From: JAFEDN01 sp963832945
Lineage (GTDB): Bacteria; Pseudomonadota; Gammaproteobacteria; Coxiellales; Coxiellaceae
Length of the DNA stretch: 64,000 nt
Reading direction: 5' to 3'
Assembly: GCA_963832945.1 (NCBI GenBank)
Contig: CAWHVV010000017.1
Location: 1-64,000, forward strand
Shown in pieces: positions 54,825-62,689 of the stretch. A program made the translations under genes and the position numbers. Below the pieces are notes generated by a model. It was not told the origin of the DNA. It was given only the letters and a program-made list of their open reading frames with translations, and ran no database searches. The stretch's first letter is position 1. Each line of letters begins with the position of its first letter.

Positions 54825-56983
54825 CACCGATTTTCACGAGCCTGATAAGCGCAACAATCAACCCTAAACAAAATTTGGACAGTCGTCAGTTTTGCCCTTT
54901 CACGCAGTCCACTCAAAACGTAAAAGGCGGTTATCCAGCCACGGAACAATCACACCTTTTTTGAGTTTATCAACACCCAGAAGAATAGGTGTTGTTGCAT
55001 GTTTACGAATTTTTACAACAAATTCTTTTCCATCAAAATTGATTCGTCCTGGCATATCAATAAATTTTCGAAAAACCTGATCTGCTCTTGCGCGCTCAAA
55101 ACGGGGTAAATCTTGCATAAATCGATGATAAAGGGTATCAGCGATAATCGTCCAAAGCATGTCGAAGTGAATCCGAATCATGAAAGGGGAAGATAAAGAA
55201 TTCAAGTTAAAAAATGAAACAAGCTCACCAAATTTATTCTCAATATGCCATCGTTTGGCGTAGACAACAAGGATATCTTTTAGATCAAGCTCATGATTAC
55301 TCGTGATGATAAATGTTGGCTCTGCGCGACCGTGATCTTTGACGATAATTTGTCGAAAGGAATTTTTACATTTTGGTAATAAAACATCTGCTTCATAAAC
55401 TGAGCATTGTTTATGTTTTCGTTTAGGAATTGGCAGAGTAATTTTTTTCCATTTTTCCTCGGAAATTTTCGAGGTTTCTTTCAATAATTTCTGATTACGC
55501 TTGCGTAATGTAATAAATTTAATGCCTTCACTCACTAACGTATCCAACACAGAGTACGTTGTCAATTTGCAATCAAAAACCAGTGTCTCGGTGATATCTT
55601 TTCTAATTTCTTTCCAAAATTGTGCGAATTTCTGAATTTCAGCAGCCTCATTTTTTCGAAGAATATCCGCTCTCGTATATAAAATAACATCGCTGGTTGC
55701 ATCCTGGGCAAATAAAGTATTGGCGCCTTTTATCGCTTTGCCGCGCGCGCCGCACCATACCTTTTCCATCTGTGACTCTTCACCAAAATGGGGAATAGAA
55801 TGAAAATCTAGGTTAATAAAATTGGATTGATAAAAATCGGGATAAATTTCTTGAAAATGACGCACTAATTTCTGCTGAAATTCAGATAACATAGATTCTT
55901 CTGTGCGACAGGAATAAGTTGACATATAGGTTGATTTTGGCAAAACGGATAAACTCGCAAATACACCGAGTCCTTGTTCATGATCATAGGAAGACATATG
56001 GCTTAAACGCTGGTTACCAATCAATTTGAGCAGCAACATTGAAAGGCAAGCTTGCATTTCTGAAATGACACTTGATGTAGGGAGTTTACATTTTTTAATA
56101 ATATCGAGAACACCCGATTCAATAATATAGGGGAGAAAGAAATAAACTCCAGCTACCGGGCACTCAAATGAAAAAGGTTTTAGTTTTTCAAAATCAAGTG
56201 AAGAGGCCCGCTCTGGAATCAGTTGATTTTTTTGGGTGAATCCTCTTTCCAAAGCACTACGGCGTGGCAATCGTGAGAAATCTGCATCATAGAGAATATT
56301 TTCAATGGTTCTCTTAGAAATTTTATAACCTTCTTCCTGGATTTTTTCTGCTATATCTTGACAAGAAAATTTCTGCTTACGATAGGCAATAACGGCTTCG
56401 CGCACAGGTTGAGGTGTTCGTCGTTCTTTCTGTCCAGAAGGAAACTGGGGAAACAAACATAATTTTCCGGAACGCACATCACGCATCATGGAGTAGAGAG
56501 TATTAATTTTATAGCCAAATTGTTGAGCCACTTCTTGTGGTGAGCGTTTATCCATGACAATGGCACGGATGGCCTCATATTGTTTTTGTAGGGGCATGAC
56601 GGGGTATGCAAAAAATTGTCTGATGATATCCATATTAAGGTATCCTTATTGCGCTTAAAAAATTGAGATTCTAATAAAAAACGTTCGATTTGTCAAAATA
56701 TTTTTTATAGAAATATCAAAAAAACCCGTAAATATATGGAAATTAAAAAAAACATAAAAAAATCAGAATTTAAAATTTGTCAAAATTTTAAAATCCTAAG
56801 CGCAATACCGATTATTGATACCCATTAGAATCTGTGATACTTGGCAAAAACAATATAGAGTATTTAACGCCTTTTTTAGCGGAAATAATGAATTAATTTA
56901 CTCCGATAAGGTAGATAAAAATATATATAATTAGCTTTTCTTAGGGGTCGATTCTTGCGCTTTTAAGCTTGTGAAAATCGGTG
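54825..56983 (-). mobile_element. 2159 bp insertion sequence in traK, with TIRs and 5 bp target duplication
   Basis: Ends are CACCGATTTTCAC (54825-54837) and its inverted copy (56971-56983). Similarity continues inward about 45 bases with scattered differences. TTGAA flanks both sides (54820-54824 and 56984-56988). It holds one transposase gene on the minus strand and about 340 bases of A/T-rich DNA upstream of that gene. It looks complete. Confidence 0.88.
54900..56633 (-). CDS. DDE transposase of the traK insertion (IS4/IS1634-like fold with N-terminal HTH)
   Basis: 577 residues. N-terminal HTH segments (MDKRSPQEVAQQFGYKINTL; CQDIAEKIQEEGYKISKRTI) would bind the terminal repeats. A catalytic triad is suggested by LDFHSIPHF (Asp about 274), TLVFDCKLTTYSV (Asp about 352) and YAKRWHIENKFGELVSFF (Glu about 466); the last fits the Y-(2)-R-(3)-E signature of IS4-type enzymes. 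I cannot place it in a named IS family with confidence. The frame is open throughout, so the IS may be active. Confidence 0.8.
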   Translation of the reverse strand: MDIIRQFFAYPVMPLQKQYEAIRAIVMDKRSPQEVAQQFGYKINTLYSMMRDVRSGKLCLFPQFPSGQKERRTPQPVREAVIAYRKQKFSCQDIAEKIQEEGYKISKRTIENILYDADFSRLPRRSALERGFTQKNQLIPERASSLDFEKLKPFSFECPVAGVYFFLPYIIESGVLDIIKKCKLPTSSVISEMQACLSMLLLKLIGNQRLSHMSSYDHEQGLGVFASLSVLPKSTYMSTYSCRTEESMLSEFQQKLVRHFQEIYPDFYQSNFINLDFHSIPHFGEESQMEKVWCGARGKAIKGANTLFAQDATSDVILYTRADILRKNEAAEIQKFAQFWKEIRKDITETLVFDCKLTTYSVLDTLVSEGIKFITLRKRNQKLLKETSKISEEKWKKITLPIPKRKHKQCSVYEADVLLPKCKNSFRQIIVKDHGRAEPTFIITSNHELDLKDILVVYAKRWHIENKFGELVSFFNLNSLSSPFMIRIHFDMLWTIIADTLYHRFMQDLPRFERARADQVFRKFIDMPGRINFDGKEFVVKIRKHATTPILLGVDKLKKGVIVPWLDNRLLRFEWTA

Positions 56984-57074
56984 TTGAAAATAGAAACACC
57001 GGACATAATACCGCTATAGCGCAGGGTATTTTGAATAAAGATCGATTAACAAGCTTTTTAAGCATACTATTCTC

Positions 57075-57656
57075 CTATTTTGAATGCTCATCGTGAGAGT
57101 TATTTTTAATTTCCTCGAAGGATTTCAGCCACAGCCTGCCTTCTGAATAGCGAAACTGAAGCTGATAATGAATCCGCTGTACCGGCAGATGATCATTGCC
57201 AACCGTGGCGCTTAAATCGCCAGTGAGTTGCACCGTCAACTGCTTGGCATCAACCGCCACTTCCACCGGATAAAAAATCAAACTGGTATGGGTTTTTTCT
57301 AATTGCTCAGCCTCACTCACCAACTCATTTTTTAAATCGCCGTAATAAGCCGGATCGGTGTAGCGCAGTAAAGTCTCCTGCTGATAAGCTGCATTGCCGG
57401 GGGTGAGGTTCAGCCGCAACTGAGCCAAAAAAGAGGCCATCTGGGATAAATATTCGGGAGAGACAGCCTTGGCTTCCACCCAATAAGCTTGATTGACCAC
57501 AGGTGGGGTAATGATAATCCGTTCCCGGCCAATCAGCCGACACACACTGACTGTCAACAATAAACTGACCAGGGCCAGGAGTGCGGCCAATACTAAATAA
57601 CCATTCCTCTGCGCCAGTATTCCCTGTAATCGCGATTTATAATGAGTGAGTTGCAT
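57075..57656 (-). CDS. traE: TraE: inner membrane core protein (VirB8-like)
   Basis: 193 residues from ATG 57656 (MQLTHYKSRLQGILAQRNG, AGGAG upstream), close to F TraE (188). A longer frame from 57743 overlaps traL and is unlikely. One membrane helix (YLVLAALLALVSLLLTVSV) is followed by a periplasmic domain with PVVNQAYWVEAKAVSPEYL and YYGDLKNEL. It helps assemble the pilus at the inner membrane. The stop is within the ribosome-binding region of traK. Confidence 0.9.
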   Translation of the reverse strand: MQLTHYKSRLQGILAQRNGYLVLAALLALVSLLLTVSVCRLIGRERIIITPPVVNQAYWVEAKAVSPEYLSQMASFLAQLRLNLTPGNAAYQQETLLRYTDPAYYGDLKNELVSEAEQLEKTHTSLIFYPVEVAVDAKQLTVQLTGDLSATVGNDHLPVQRIHYQLQFRYSEGRLWLKSFEEIKNNSHDEHSK

Positions 57657-57673
57657 ACTTGCTCCTGTCAGAT

Positions 57674-57955
57674 TTATCCGATGAGTTCCCGCCAATAAGA
57701 GGGGGGTGTTATTTTGAGTTTCAAACACATCGGCACATGCCAATACATCCAGTGGTACATAAAATAATGTCCCTGTTCACCTTTTAATTTTTTAATCCCG
57801 AATAAAGCGCCAGAGCCGGTAATCATGCCCCATACCGGGCTGTTTAAAACCAGCATCAAGATGAGAAACGGCACTAAAAAGGCAATTAATTCGTCAATTG
57901 TCCACAACATGAATTTCATCGGCTCATCGAGCGTTTGCGGAATGCGGTAACTCAT
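57674..57955 (-). CDS. traL: TraL: small inner membrane pilus assembly protein
   Basis: 93 residues (F TraL 91). Starts MSYRIPQTLDEP, a family hallmark, then a membrane segment (IDELIAFLVPFLILMLVLNS) and a second weaker one, and ends PPSYWRELIG. It supports pilus tip formation. The ATG overlaps the traA stop by four bases (ATGA), and traE follows 17 bases after its stop. Confidence 0.9.
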   Translation of the reverse strand: MSYRIPQTLDEPMKFMLWTIDELIAFLVPFLILMLVLNSPVWGMITGSGALFGIKKLKGEQGHYFMYHWMYWHVPMCLKLKITPPSYWRELIG

Positions 57956-58308
57956 GCACTTTCTCCGGCAATCGAAAGAATGACGTTAAAGAAAATAGAT
58001 ACCGCGACGATGCCGGTTAAGACCATCAAATTCTTGGTTTTCATATAAGCCGCTAACCCCAAAATGCCTTCAATCGCATAAATATATTTTTTACCCGTGT
58101 TGTTGAGGGTTTCCCACAAGCTGGCGTCAGTGCCTGCTAAAATATCGGTACCGTCCGCCAGGGCTGAACCCCACAGACCGATTAAACTCACCATCACCAA
58201 CAAACGGACTGAGGCCAGACTGTTAGGCTGACACAACGCGCACCATAGTCGGCAGCCCAGTGTTTGGCTGGTGTTTTTAAACTGCTTGATGACTGTTTTT
58301 ATTTTCAT
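57952..58308 (-). CDS. traA: TraA: F-type pilin precursor
   Basis: 118 residues from ATG 58308 (MKIKTVIKQFKNTSQTL, AGGAG upstream); F propilin has 121. The long leader ends LLVMVSLIGLWGSALA, giving a mature pilin of about 67 residues starting DGTDILAG, with two hydrophobic helices (YIYAIEGILGLAAYM and LMVLTGIVAVSIFFNVILSI) as in F pilin. The mature subunit is stored in the inner membrane and assembled into the sex pilus. The start overlaps the upstream HTH gene by 32 bp. No traQ- or traX-like gene is seen for pilin processing. Confidence 0.88.
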   Translation of the reverse strand: MKIKTVIKQFKNTSQTLGCRLWCALCQPNSLASVRLLVMVSLIGLWGSALADGTDILAGTDASLWETLNNTGKKYIYAIEGILGLAAYMKTKNLMVLTGIVAVSIFFNVILSIAGESA

Positions 58309-58669
58309 GACGCTCACTCCTGCGTTTTTTATTTTTCTGATGTTTTTTAGGGTTCCTTTGACCCTGTAATTGCTCAAATTTCCAATGCAGCGGTTTAAAA
58401 TGTTTATGGCCTAATTTCTCCATCTTCGCCAAACAACCCACCTTATAGTCTGCTCGGGCTTTTTGTATATCCCGTGAAAAAGCCCTACACTGTTGATGGT
58501 AATGTTCGTCAAATACTGCCTCTTCATTTTCACCATCCTTTTTCCAGCGCCAAAACCATTTCACTTTAATGCCGGCATAGTGCGCCGCGAGTTCAAAACT
58601 CGCTCCAATGCGCAGAGCTTCACCTATTTTCTGTTGAATGCTCTCCGTCAATTCATGATGCTGACTCTC
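58277..58669 (-). CDS. Small HTH protein resembling terminase small subunits
   Basis: About 130 residues from ATG 58669 (MESQHHELTESIQQKIG). A helix-turn-helix is visible in IGASFELAAHYAGIKVKWFWRW, like the DNA-binding part of phage terminase small subunits. The C-terminus is strongly basic (PKKHQKNKKRRSERHENKN). It overlaps the methyltransferase end by 17 bp and the traA start by 32 bp, so it is firmly in the operon. A regulator of the tra operon or a DNA-processing helper are both possible. Phage origin is suggested by this pair of genes. Confidence 0.6.
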   Translation of the reverse strand, partial: ESQHHELTESIQQKIGEALRIGASFELAAHYAGIKVKWFWRWKKDGENEEAVFDEHYHQQCRAFSRDIQKARADYKVGCLAKMEKLGHKHFKPLHWKFEQLQGQRNPKKHQKNKKRRSERHENKNSHQAV

Positions 58670-59909
58670 CATGAGAAATGCCTTGTCGCGCTGATACACA
58701 ATCCGCGAATGTCCGGTCTGTTCCGGACAACACCGCCGCTTTGCCTGTGTGTTTCTCAAAGCGACGCAAGATCACGTCCACGTATTGCGGCATGATCTCT
58801 ACAAGATACGCCTGGCGGTGCGTATACTCGGCTGCGATCAGGGTGGATCCGGCTCCGCCAAACATATCCAGCACCCGGTCGCCTGTTAAGCTGCTGTTAT
58901 GCAGCGCCTTTTGTACCAGCGCCCAAGGCTTCATCGTTGGATGAAGATCGCAGGACAACGGCTTATCGAACGGCCACACCGTACTTTGCCCACGATCCCC
59001 GTACCACGCATCCGCCTGGCCTTTGCGGTAGGCGTAATAAATGGGTTCGTGTTGCGTTTTGTAACGGCCCCGGTTCAATACAAAATGATTCTTGGTCCAA
59101 ATAATTTGGGAACGGATGATTAAATGGTTAGACTCTAAAGCCTGTTTAACTAAATCCTGAAATTGAGAAGCGTGACAGACATACCAGGAGGCTTCCGGTT
59201 TCACCACCGTGACTGCACTGGCAAAAGCCGTTTGTAAAAACTGCAAATAAGCCTGTGGATTCATGTGGTCGTTTTGAAGTGAGCGCCCTTTGAAAGCGCC
59301 ACGGGCTTGATGATAATCGACGTTATAAGGCGGATCGGTAAAGACTAAATCGGCTTTCTCACCATTCATCAGTCGAGCTATATCGGTGGGAGATGTGGCA
59401 TCCCCACACATCACCCGATGAAGCCCTAATTCCCAAACGTCGCCCGGTTGACTCACAATAATATTTTGCGGTGTTAACCAATCAGAGGATTCTTCGTCGG
59501 ATTCTGATAATGTGCCGAGTAATTTGGTTAATTCAATTTCACTGAAGGCCGTTAATGACAAATCCACATCCAGTTCTTTTAAGGAGGCTAATTCCTGGCA
59601 CAATAAATCCGAATCCCATTCCGCTTCTTCACTTAAACGATTATCGGCGATGCGATAGGCTTTGACTTGTGCTGGCGTCAGATTGTTAGCCACCAAGACA
59701 GGCACTTTTTCCATTTTCAATTTTTTTGCGGCTAACCAGCGAGTATGACCGGCAACAATCGTATGATCAGCGTCCACCACAATCGGCTGCTGCCAGCCGT
59801 AGGTTTTTAAACTGTCGGCGACTTTATCTACCGCTTTGGTATTGCGGCGAGGATTTCGCTCATAGGGGCGAATGTCGTCGGTTAAAAACCATTGAATGTC
59901 CATTGTCAT
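58653..59909 (-). CDS. ParB-domain DNA methyltransferase at the head of the tra operon
   Basis: 418 residues. Residues about 5-95 are a ParB/Srx-type domain (PYERNPRRNTKAVDKVADSL, VVDADHTIVAGHTRWLAAKK). The methyltransferase follows: VFTDPPYNVDY (catalytic motif IV) near residue 195 and DRVLDMFGGAGSTLIAAEY (AdoMet motif I) near 355, the order of beta-class N4-cytosine or N6-adenine enzymes. Such fusions are common in phages and conjugative elements, and may shield the element from host restriction. The ATG follows CGGAG. It is the first gene left of the symmetric control region. Confidence 0.87.
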   Translation of the reverse strand: MTMDIQWFLTDDIRPYERNPRRNTKAVDKVADSLKTYGWQQPIVVDADHTIVAGHTRWLAAKKLKMEKVPVLVANNLTPAQVKAYRIADNRLSEEAEWDSDLLCQELASLKELDVDLSLTAFSEIELTKLLGTLSESDEESSDWLTPQNIIVSQPGDVWELGLHRVMCGDATSPTDIARLMNGEKADLVFTDPPYNVDYHQARGAFKGRSLQNDHMNPQAYLQFLQTAFASAVTVVKPEASWYVCHASQFQDLVKQALESNHLIIRSQIIWTKNHFVLNRGRYKTQHEPIYYAYRKGQADAWYGDRGQSTVWPFDKPLSCDLHPTMKPWALVQKALHNSSLTGDRVLDMFGGAGSTLIAAEYTHRQAYLVEIMPQYVDVILRRFEKHTGKAAVLSGTDRTFADCVSARQGISHGESAS

Positions 59910-59978
59910 GTTACTCCGAAAAAATAAAAGATTTTTGCTTTACGTTGGCTACTATCCTCTCAGGAAAAAACGAAAATG

Positions 59979-60181
59979 AACACGTAATATCAGGCAAAAA
60001 ATTTCCCGATTGACTATCGAAAATTTCCCGATGATGGGGTTAAAACTTCCCGACGACAGGAGACAATCAATCACTTAGCTCAAATTTTTATGCCCAAAAT
60101 CACGGTTTCGGGAAAAATAAACGACTTTTCGGGAAATTTTAGGGTGCAGATCGGGAAATATTTTGAATCAAATTACGTGTT
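59979..60181. promoter_or_regulatory. Symmetric divergent control region with six TTCCCGA boxes
   Basis: TTCCCGA lies at 60003, 60025 and 60047 (22 bp steps), and inverted TCGGGAA at 60108, 60129 and 60151 (21 and 22 bp steps). AACACGTAAT (59979-59988) and ATTACGTGTT (60172-60181) enclose them, each 14 bases from the outermost box. The two halves mirror around 60080 to within one base. Each arm points at one of the two divergent operons, with starts at 59909 and 60281. The 22 bp step keeps sites on one helix face. No good -35 is seen in either arm, which fits activator-dependent promoters. Confidence 0.75.
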
Positions 60182-60280
60182 ATTTTTAAAAAAACAGTGG
60201 CAGACTCATTACCAAAGAGCGTATCCATTTATCAATTTTTTATCATTCACTGACCACGCTCAAAACGACAGGAATCATTT

Positions 60281-60568
60281 ATGACATCACCTCATGAAAC
60301 ATTGAACGCTGAAACGAAAACAGAAGCCCGAAAGAATCATTTACTGAATGATCACTCTTTTAAAAGGCTGCTGAAAATTCAGAGAGAAATAGCCCAAATC
60401 ACAGGATGGATGCCTTCATTGAGTACTTTGGTGAATGGCCTTGTGAATACCGATAATTTGATTTTGTTAAAAGCAGACATACTGGATGAATTCGAAGCGA
60501 ATAAAAAAACCAATACAGAACATACGCAAAATCCTGAAAAAACCAAATCTACCACTGAATCCGTTTAA
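60281..60568 (+). CDS. Small hypothetical protein, first gene right of the control region
   Basis: 95 residues, charged at both ends, with a central part SFKRLLKIQREIAQITGWMPSLSTLVNGLV that resembles the conserved short motif of small plasmid proteins with an RHH-like or helical DNA-binding role. I cannot assign a family. AGGA lies nine bases before the ATG. As the first gene of the rightward operon beside the box array, it is a candidate regulator of that array. Confidence 0.6.
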   Translation: MTSPHETLNAETKTEARKNHLLNDHSFKRLLKIQREIAQITGWMPSLSTLVNGLVNTDNLILLKADILDEFEANKKTNTEHTQNPEKTKSTTESV

Positions 60569-60654
60569 ATCCGTTACTGAGATCGAATCCTCATTACTTT
60601 CACCCATTTGATGAAACCCACGCGGCCTGAACAATTCAGGTCTGTAATCGCGGC

Positions 60655-60679
60655 GAGAATCCAGCATTCTCATTTTTTT
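60655..60679 (+). terminator. Weak intrinsic terminator
   Basis: GAGAAT (60655-60660) and ATTCTC (60666-60671) form a 6 bp stem followed by ATTTTTTT. The stem is short and A/T-rich, so it is probably leaky. A second short stem, CCTGAA-CAA-TTCAGG, lies at 60626-60640. Confidence 0.4.
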
Positions 60680-60706
60680 ATTCATTTTAATCATTAGGAG
60701 TATTTT

Positions 60707-61579
60707 ATGTCTAAATTAATTCAAGCGCTCATGAATCAAGAGCACCCTCAACGTCAAGCGCCGTTTTCAACCACGCCCGGTCAAGAAGCTCAACGCCTTT
60801 ACCAGGAAGCAGCGGAACACATGCGTCAGCATCGGCAAGGTTTTACTCAGGAATATAAAGTCACTGAGGATAAAATCAAAGCCGGTGTGCAAACACTCGT
60901 CACCGCAGAGTTGGACACTGTCAATCTGCATGACCCCAATCAGTTCAATCGCCTTCAACGATTGATCCTCGACTGGCATCCGAATCCAACTCATGACAAT
61001 TTGAAAGCCTGCGAAGTCGTCAAAAAAGCACTGATCACTTGCGTCGCAGACGCTCATAAAAAACAGCAATTGCAACGAGCCTGTCAGGAATATAAAGCGC
61101 ACTTAGCGGAGGACATTCAATCTGAACTCAACAGCGCTTTCCCGGAAGTCTCTCGGAAATATGGCTTCGATCTGCCCGAGCCAACGGCCTCCTTTAAAAA
61201 GCCGCTACGACCCGCAGAGAAACCGTCTGTTTTAGATAATTTTCTGACAAAAGAAGCGAAATCCCTGCCGCTGAATCAACATGAAGGATTGCAAAAAGCG
61301 GTGAAGAAATACGAAGCCGTAACCACTCTGCAATACACCTTGCTGACGGCAAAACCAGCACCAGTACAGGTTCAGGAATTTAAGCAAACGCTGGAGAAAC
61401 AAAAACCCGTGCTCGAAGTCCATCGGGACAGTACCGCTATGCTATTTCTCAAAGGGGTCACCACCATCCTCACGTTAGGTGTTGCTGCTCTCTGCGGCAT
61501 CTTCAGCGTCAAAGGTGAAAAAGCCTCGGAAAAAATGCAGGGGATTGTGAACAGACCGACGATGGCTAAATTGGGATAA
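60707..61579 (+). CDS. Hypothetical protein with C-terminal membrane segment, paralogue A
   Basis: 290 residues, AGGAG before the ATG. It starts MSKLIQALMNQEHPQRQA and is helical and Gln-rich through about residue 230. The C-terminus has VHRDSTAMLFLKGVTTILTLG, then a hydrophobic stretch (VAALCGIFSVKG). The next gene encodes a clear relative with the same start (MSKLI) and the same end (RDSxAMxFxKGVxTxLxLG). The RD...FLKG segment reminds me of C-terminal parts of Legionella proteins, but that is memory, not evidence. No function assigned. Confidence 0.7.
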   Translation: MSKLIQALMNQEHPQRQAPFSTTPGQEAQRLYQEAAEHMRQHRQGFTQEYKVTEDKIKAGVQTLVTAELDTVNLHDPNQFNRLQRLILDWHPNPTHDNLKACEVVKKALITCVADAHKKQQLQRACQEYKAHLAEDIQSELNSAFPEVSRKYGFDLPEPTASFKKPLRPAEKPSVLDNFLTKEAKSLPLNQHEGLQKAVKKYEAVTTLQYTLLTAKPAPVQVQEFKQTLEKQKPVLEVHRDSTAMLFLKGVTTILTLGVAALCGIFSVKGEKASEKMQGIVNRPTMAKLG

Positions 61580-61620
61580 CCCGGATACGGGAAATTTTTT
61601 TGAATGGATTTTTTTATTGG

Positions 61621-61655
61621 ATTTCATTTCATTTCATTTTATTTTATTTTATTTT
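61621..61655 (+). repeat. Pentanucleotide tandem repeat directly upstream of a ribosome-binding site
   Basis: Three copies of ATTTC then four of ATTTT occupy 61621-61655. AGGAG (61656-61660) follows at once and the ATG is at 61668. Copy-number slippage would shift the distance between any promoter here and the gene, a possible phase-variation switch. Confidence 0.75.
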
Positions 61656-61667
61656 AGGAGAAAGCGT

Positions 61668-62582
61668 ATGAGCAAACTCATCGAACAATTTTTAGAAACT
61701 CACCGTCAATGTACCGCACAAAATTCGGTATTCAATATCAGTCCCACATTAGACCAGGAAGCGTTGGCGATCATTGAGCAGGCCCAGGCTGAGGCTCGAA
61801 ATCGAAATCGTTCCAAAGGAAAACCTAGTGATCCGCAACGTCAGCAAAAACTATTCAACGCCGCCTTAGCAGCACGCCTGACTCGATTACTGGACACAGT
61901 AGATTTACTCAACGTCAGCCGTTATAGCGCGCTGGGAAACGCTATCCGGCGTTGGTGTCCCTGGCAGCCGAATCAGCAGCCAGTGTGCCTTGAAGTTCAA
62001 AAGACTTTGCTGGGCTTATTGCCGGTCGCCCGCCGGAAGCAGGAACTCCAGCAATTGTGTCAGGGCTATCGAAACCATCTCGCCGTAACAGTTGAAAAAG
62101 AAGCTAAAAATGACTCGGAACAAAATTATATGGTCAGTACTCAAAAGCGAACCTTATTATTTGGCGCGCCGCCCGTCAATGGGCGCGCCCAGGTGAAAAT
62201 GGTCACTGACGCCAGACCGTCGGCTGAGAAATTAGTCACAGGCCCGACACGCGCTGTCGGAAAACCCGACCAACCCCTGTCTTTGGCCGTACAAAAATAT
62301 CAAGCGGTCAGCGCACTACAAGCCACTCTCAACACACCGGCGAAATCCGCACCGGAACAAATGAAGGATTTTCGTGCGGAATTCAAGACTCAACGTCCGG
62401 TCATTGAACAAGATCGGGATAGTTGGGCGATGAAATTCGCTAAAGGGGTGGCGACCGTGTTGTCGCTGGGCGCTGCCTGGCTGTGCGGTATCTGGAACGT
62501 CAAAGGTCAAGAGGCAGCCAATGGACTGCAAACCACTTTGGACAAGCCACTGCCGCCCCTCGGGACTTGCCGGGTGGGTTAA
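61668..62582 (+). CDS. Hypothetical protein with C-terminal membrane segment, paralogue B
   Basis: 304 residues from ATG 61668 (MSKLIEQFLETHRQC), AGGAG eight bases upstream; an opening at 61617 would translate the tandem repeat. It is related to the preceding protein along its length, most clearly in LSLAVQKYQAVSALQATL, then QRPVIEQDRDSWAMKFAKGV, and a hydrophobic end (TVLSLGAAWLCGIWNVKGQE). The tandem paralogues suggest a local duplication. They could be secreted or membrane-associated; no signal peptide is seen. Its expression may depend on the tandem repeat in front. Confidence 0.7.
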   Translation: MSKLIEQFLETHRQCTAQNSVFNISPTLDQEALAIIEQAQAEARNRNRSKGKPSDPQRQQKLFNAALAARLTRLLDTVDLLNVSRYSALGNAIRRWCPWQPNQQPVCLEVQKTLLGLLPVARRKQELQQLCQGYRNHLAVTVEKEAKNDSEQNYMVSTQKRTLLFGAPPVNGRAQVKMVTDARPSAEKLVTGPTRAVGKPDQPLSLAVQKYQAVSALQATLNTPAKSAPEQMKDFRAEFKTQRPVIEQDRDSWAMKFAKGVATVLSLGAAWLCGIWNVKGQEAANGLQTTLDKPLPPLGTCRVG

Positions 62583-62618
62583 CGACGGAGAATAACTCTC
62601 CCTGATCATTCCATTCGA

Positions 62619-62641
62619 TTCCCGGTGATACCCACCGGGAA
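62619..62641 (+). promoter_or_regulatory. Intercistronic hairpin
   Basis: TTCCCGGTG (62619-62627) and CACCGGGAA (62633-62641) form a perfect 9 bp stem with a 5-base loop. There is no T-run after it. It may slow transcription, protect mRNA ends or bind a protein. A smaller stem, GGAGA-ATAAC-TCTCC, precedes it. Confidence 0.5.
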
Positions 62642-62689
62642 CTCAGCGGATGATTCTTTTATTGGGTTCACTATTGAAAGAGGTGATCG

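Larger units (their letters stand above)
54065..57065 (-). pseudogene. traK: TraK: secretin-like core protein, interrupted by an IS in its signal peptide
   Basis: The 5' part is 57065-56984: ATG with AGGAG, MLKKLVNRSLFKIPCAIAVL and CPVFLF. The 3' part resumes at 54819 with IPVHAQSFVLEDNSKISAE and ends at 54065. Excising the 2159 bp IS and one TTCAA copy gives a continuous 278-residue TraK (F 242) with a clean signal peptide cleaved after VHA. TraK forms the outer-membrane ring with TraV and TraB, so its loss should stop pilus assembly. A frame at 54949 reads into TraK from the IS but lacks a signal sequence. Downstream genes may also suffer polar effects. Confidence 0.88.

Noticed and set aside
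54065..54949. 294-codon frame taken as an intact TraK
   Set aside because: Its first about 40 codons read through the IS end; the true start and signal peptide lie at 57065 beyond the IS.
60003..60157. Regular TTCCCGA spacing considered as a CRISPR array
   Set aside because: The units are only 7-12 bases, change orientation at the centre and have no spacer-repeat structure or cas genes.
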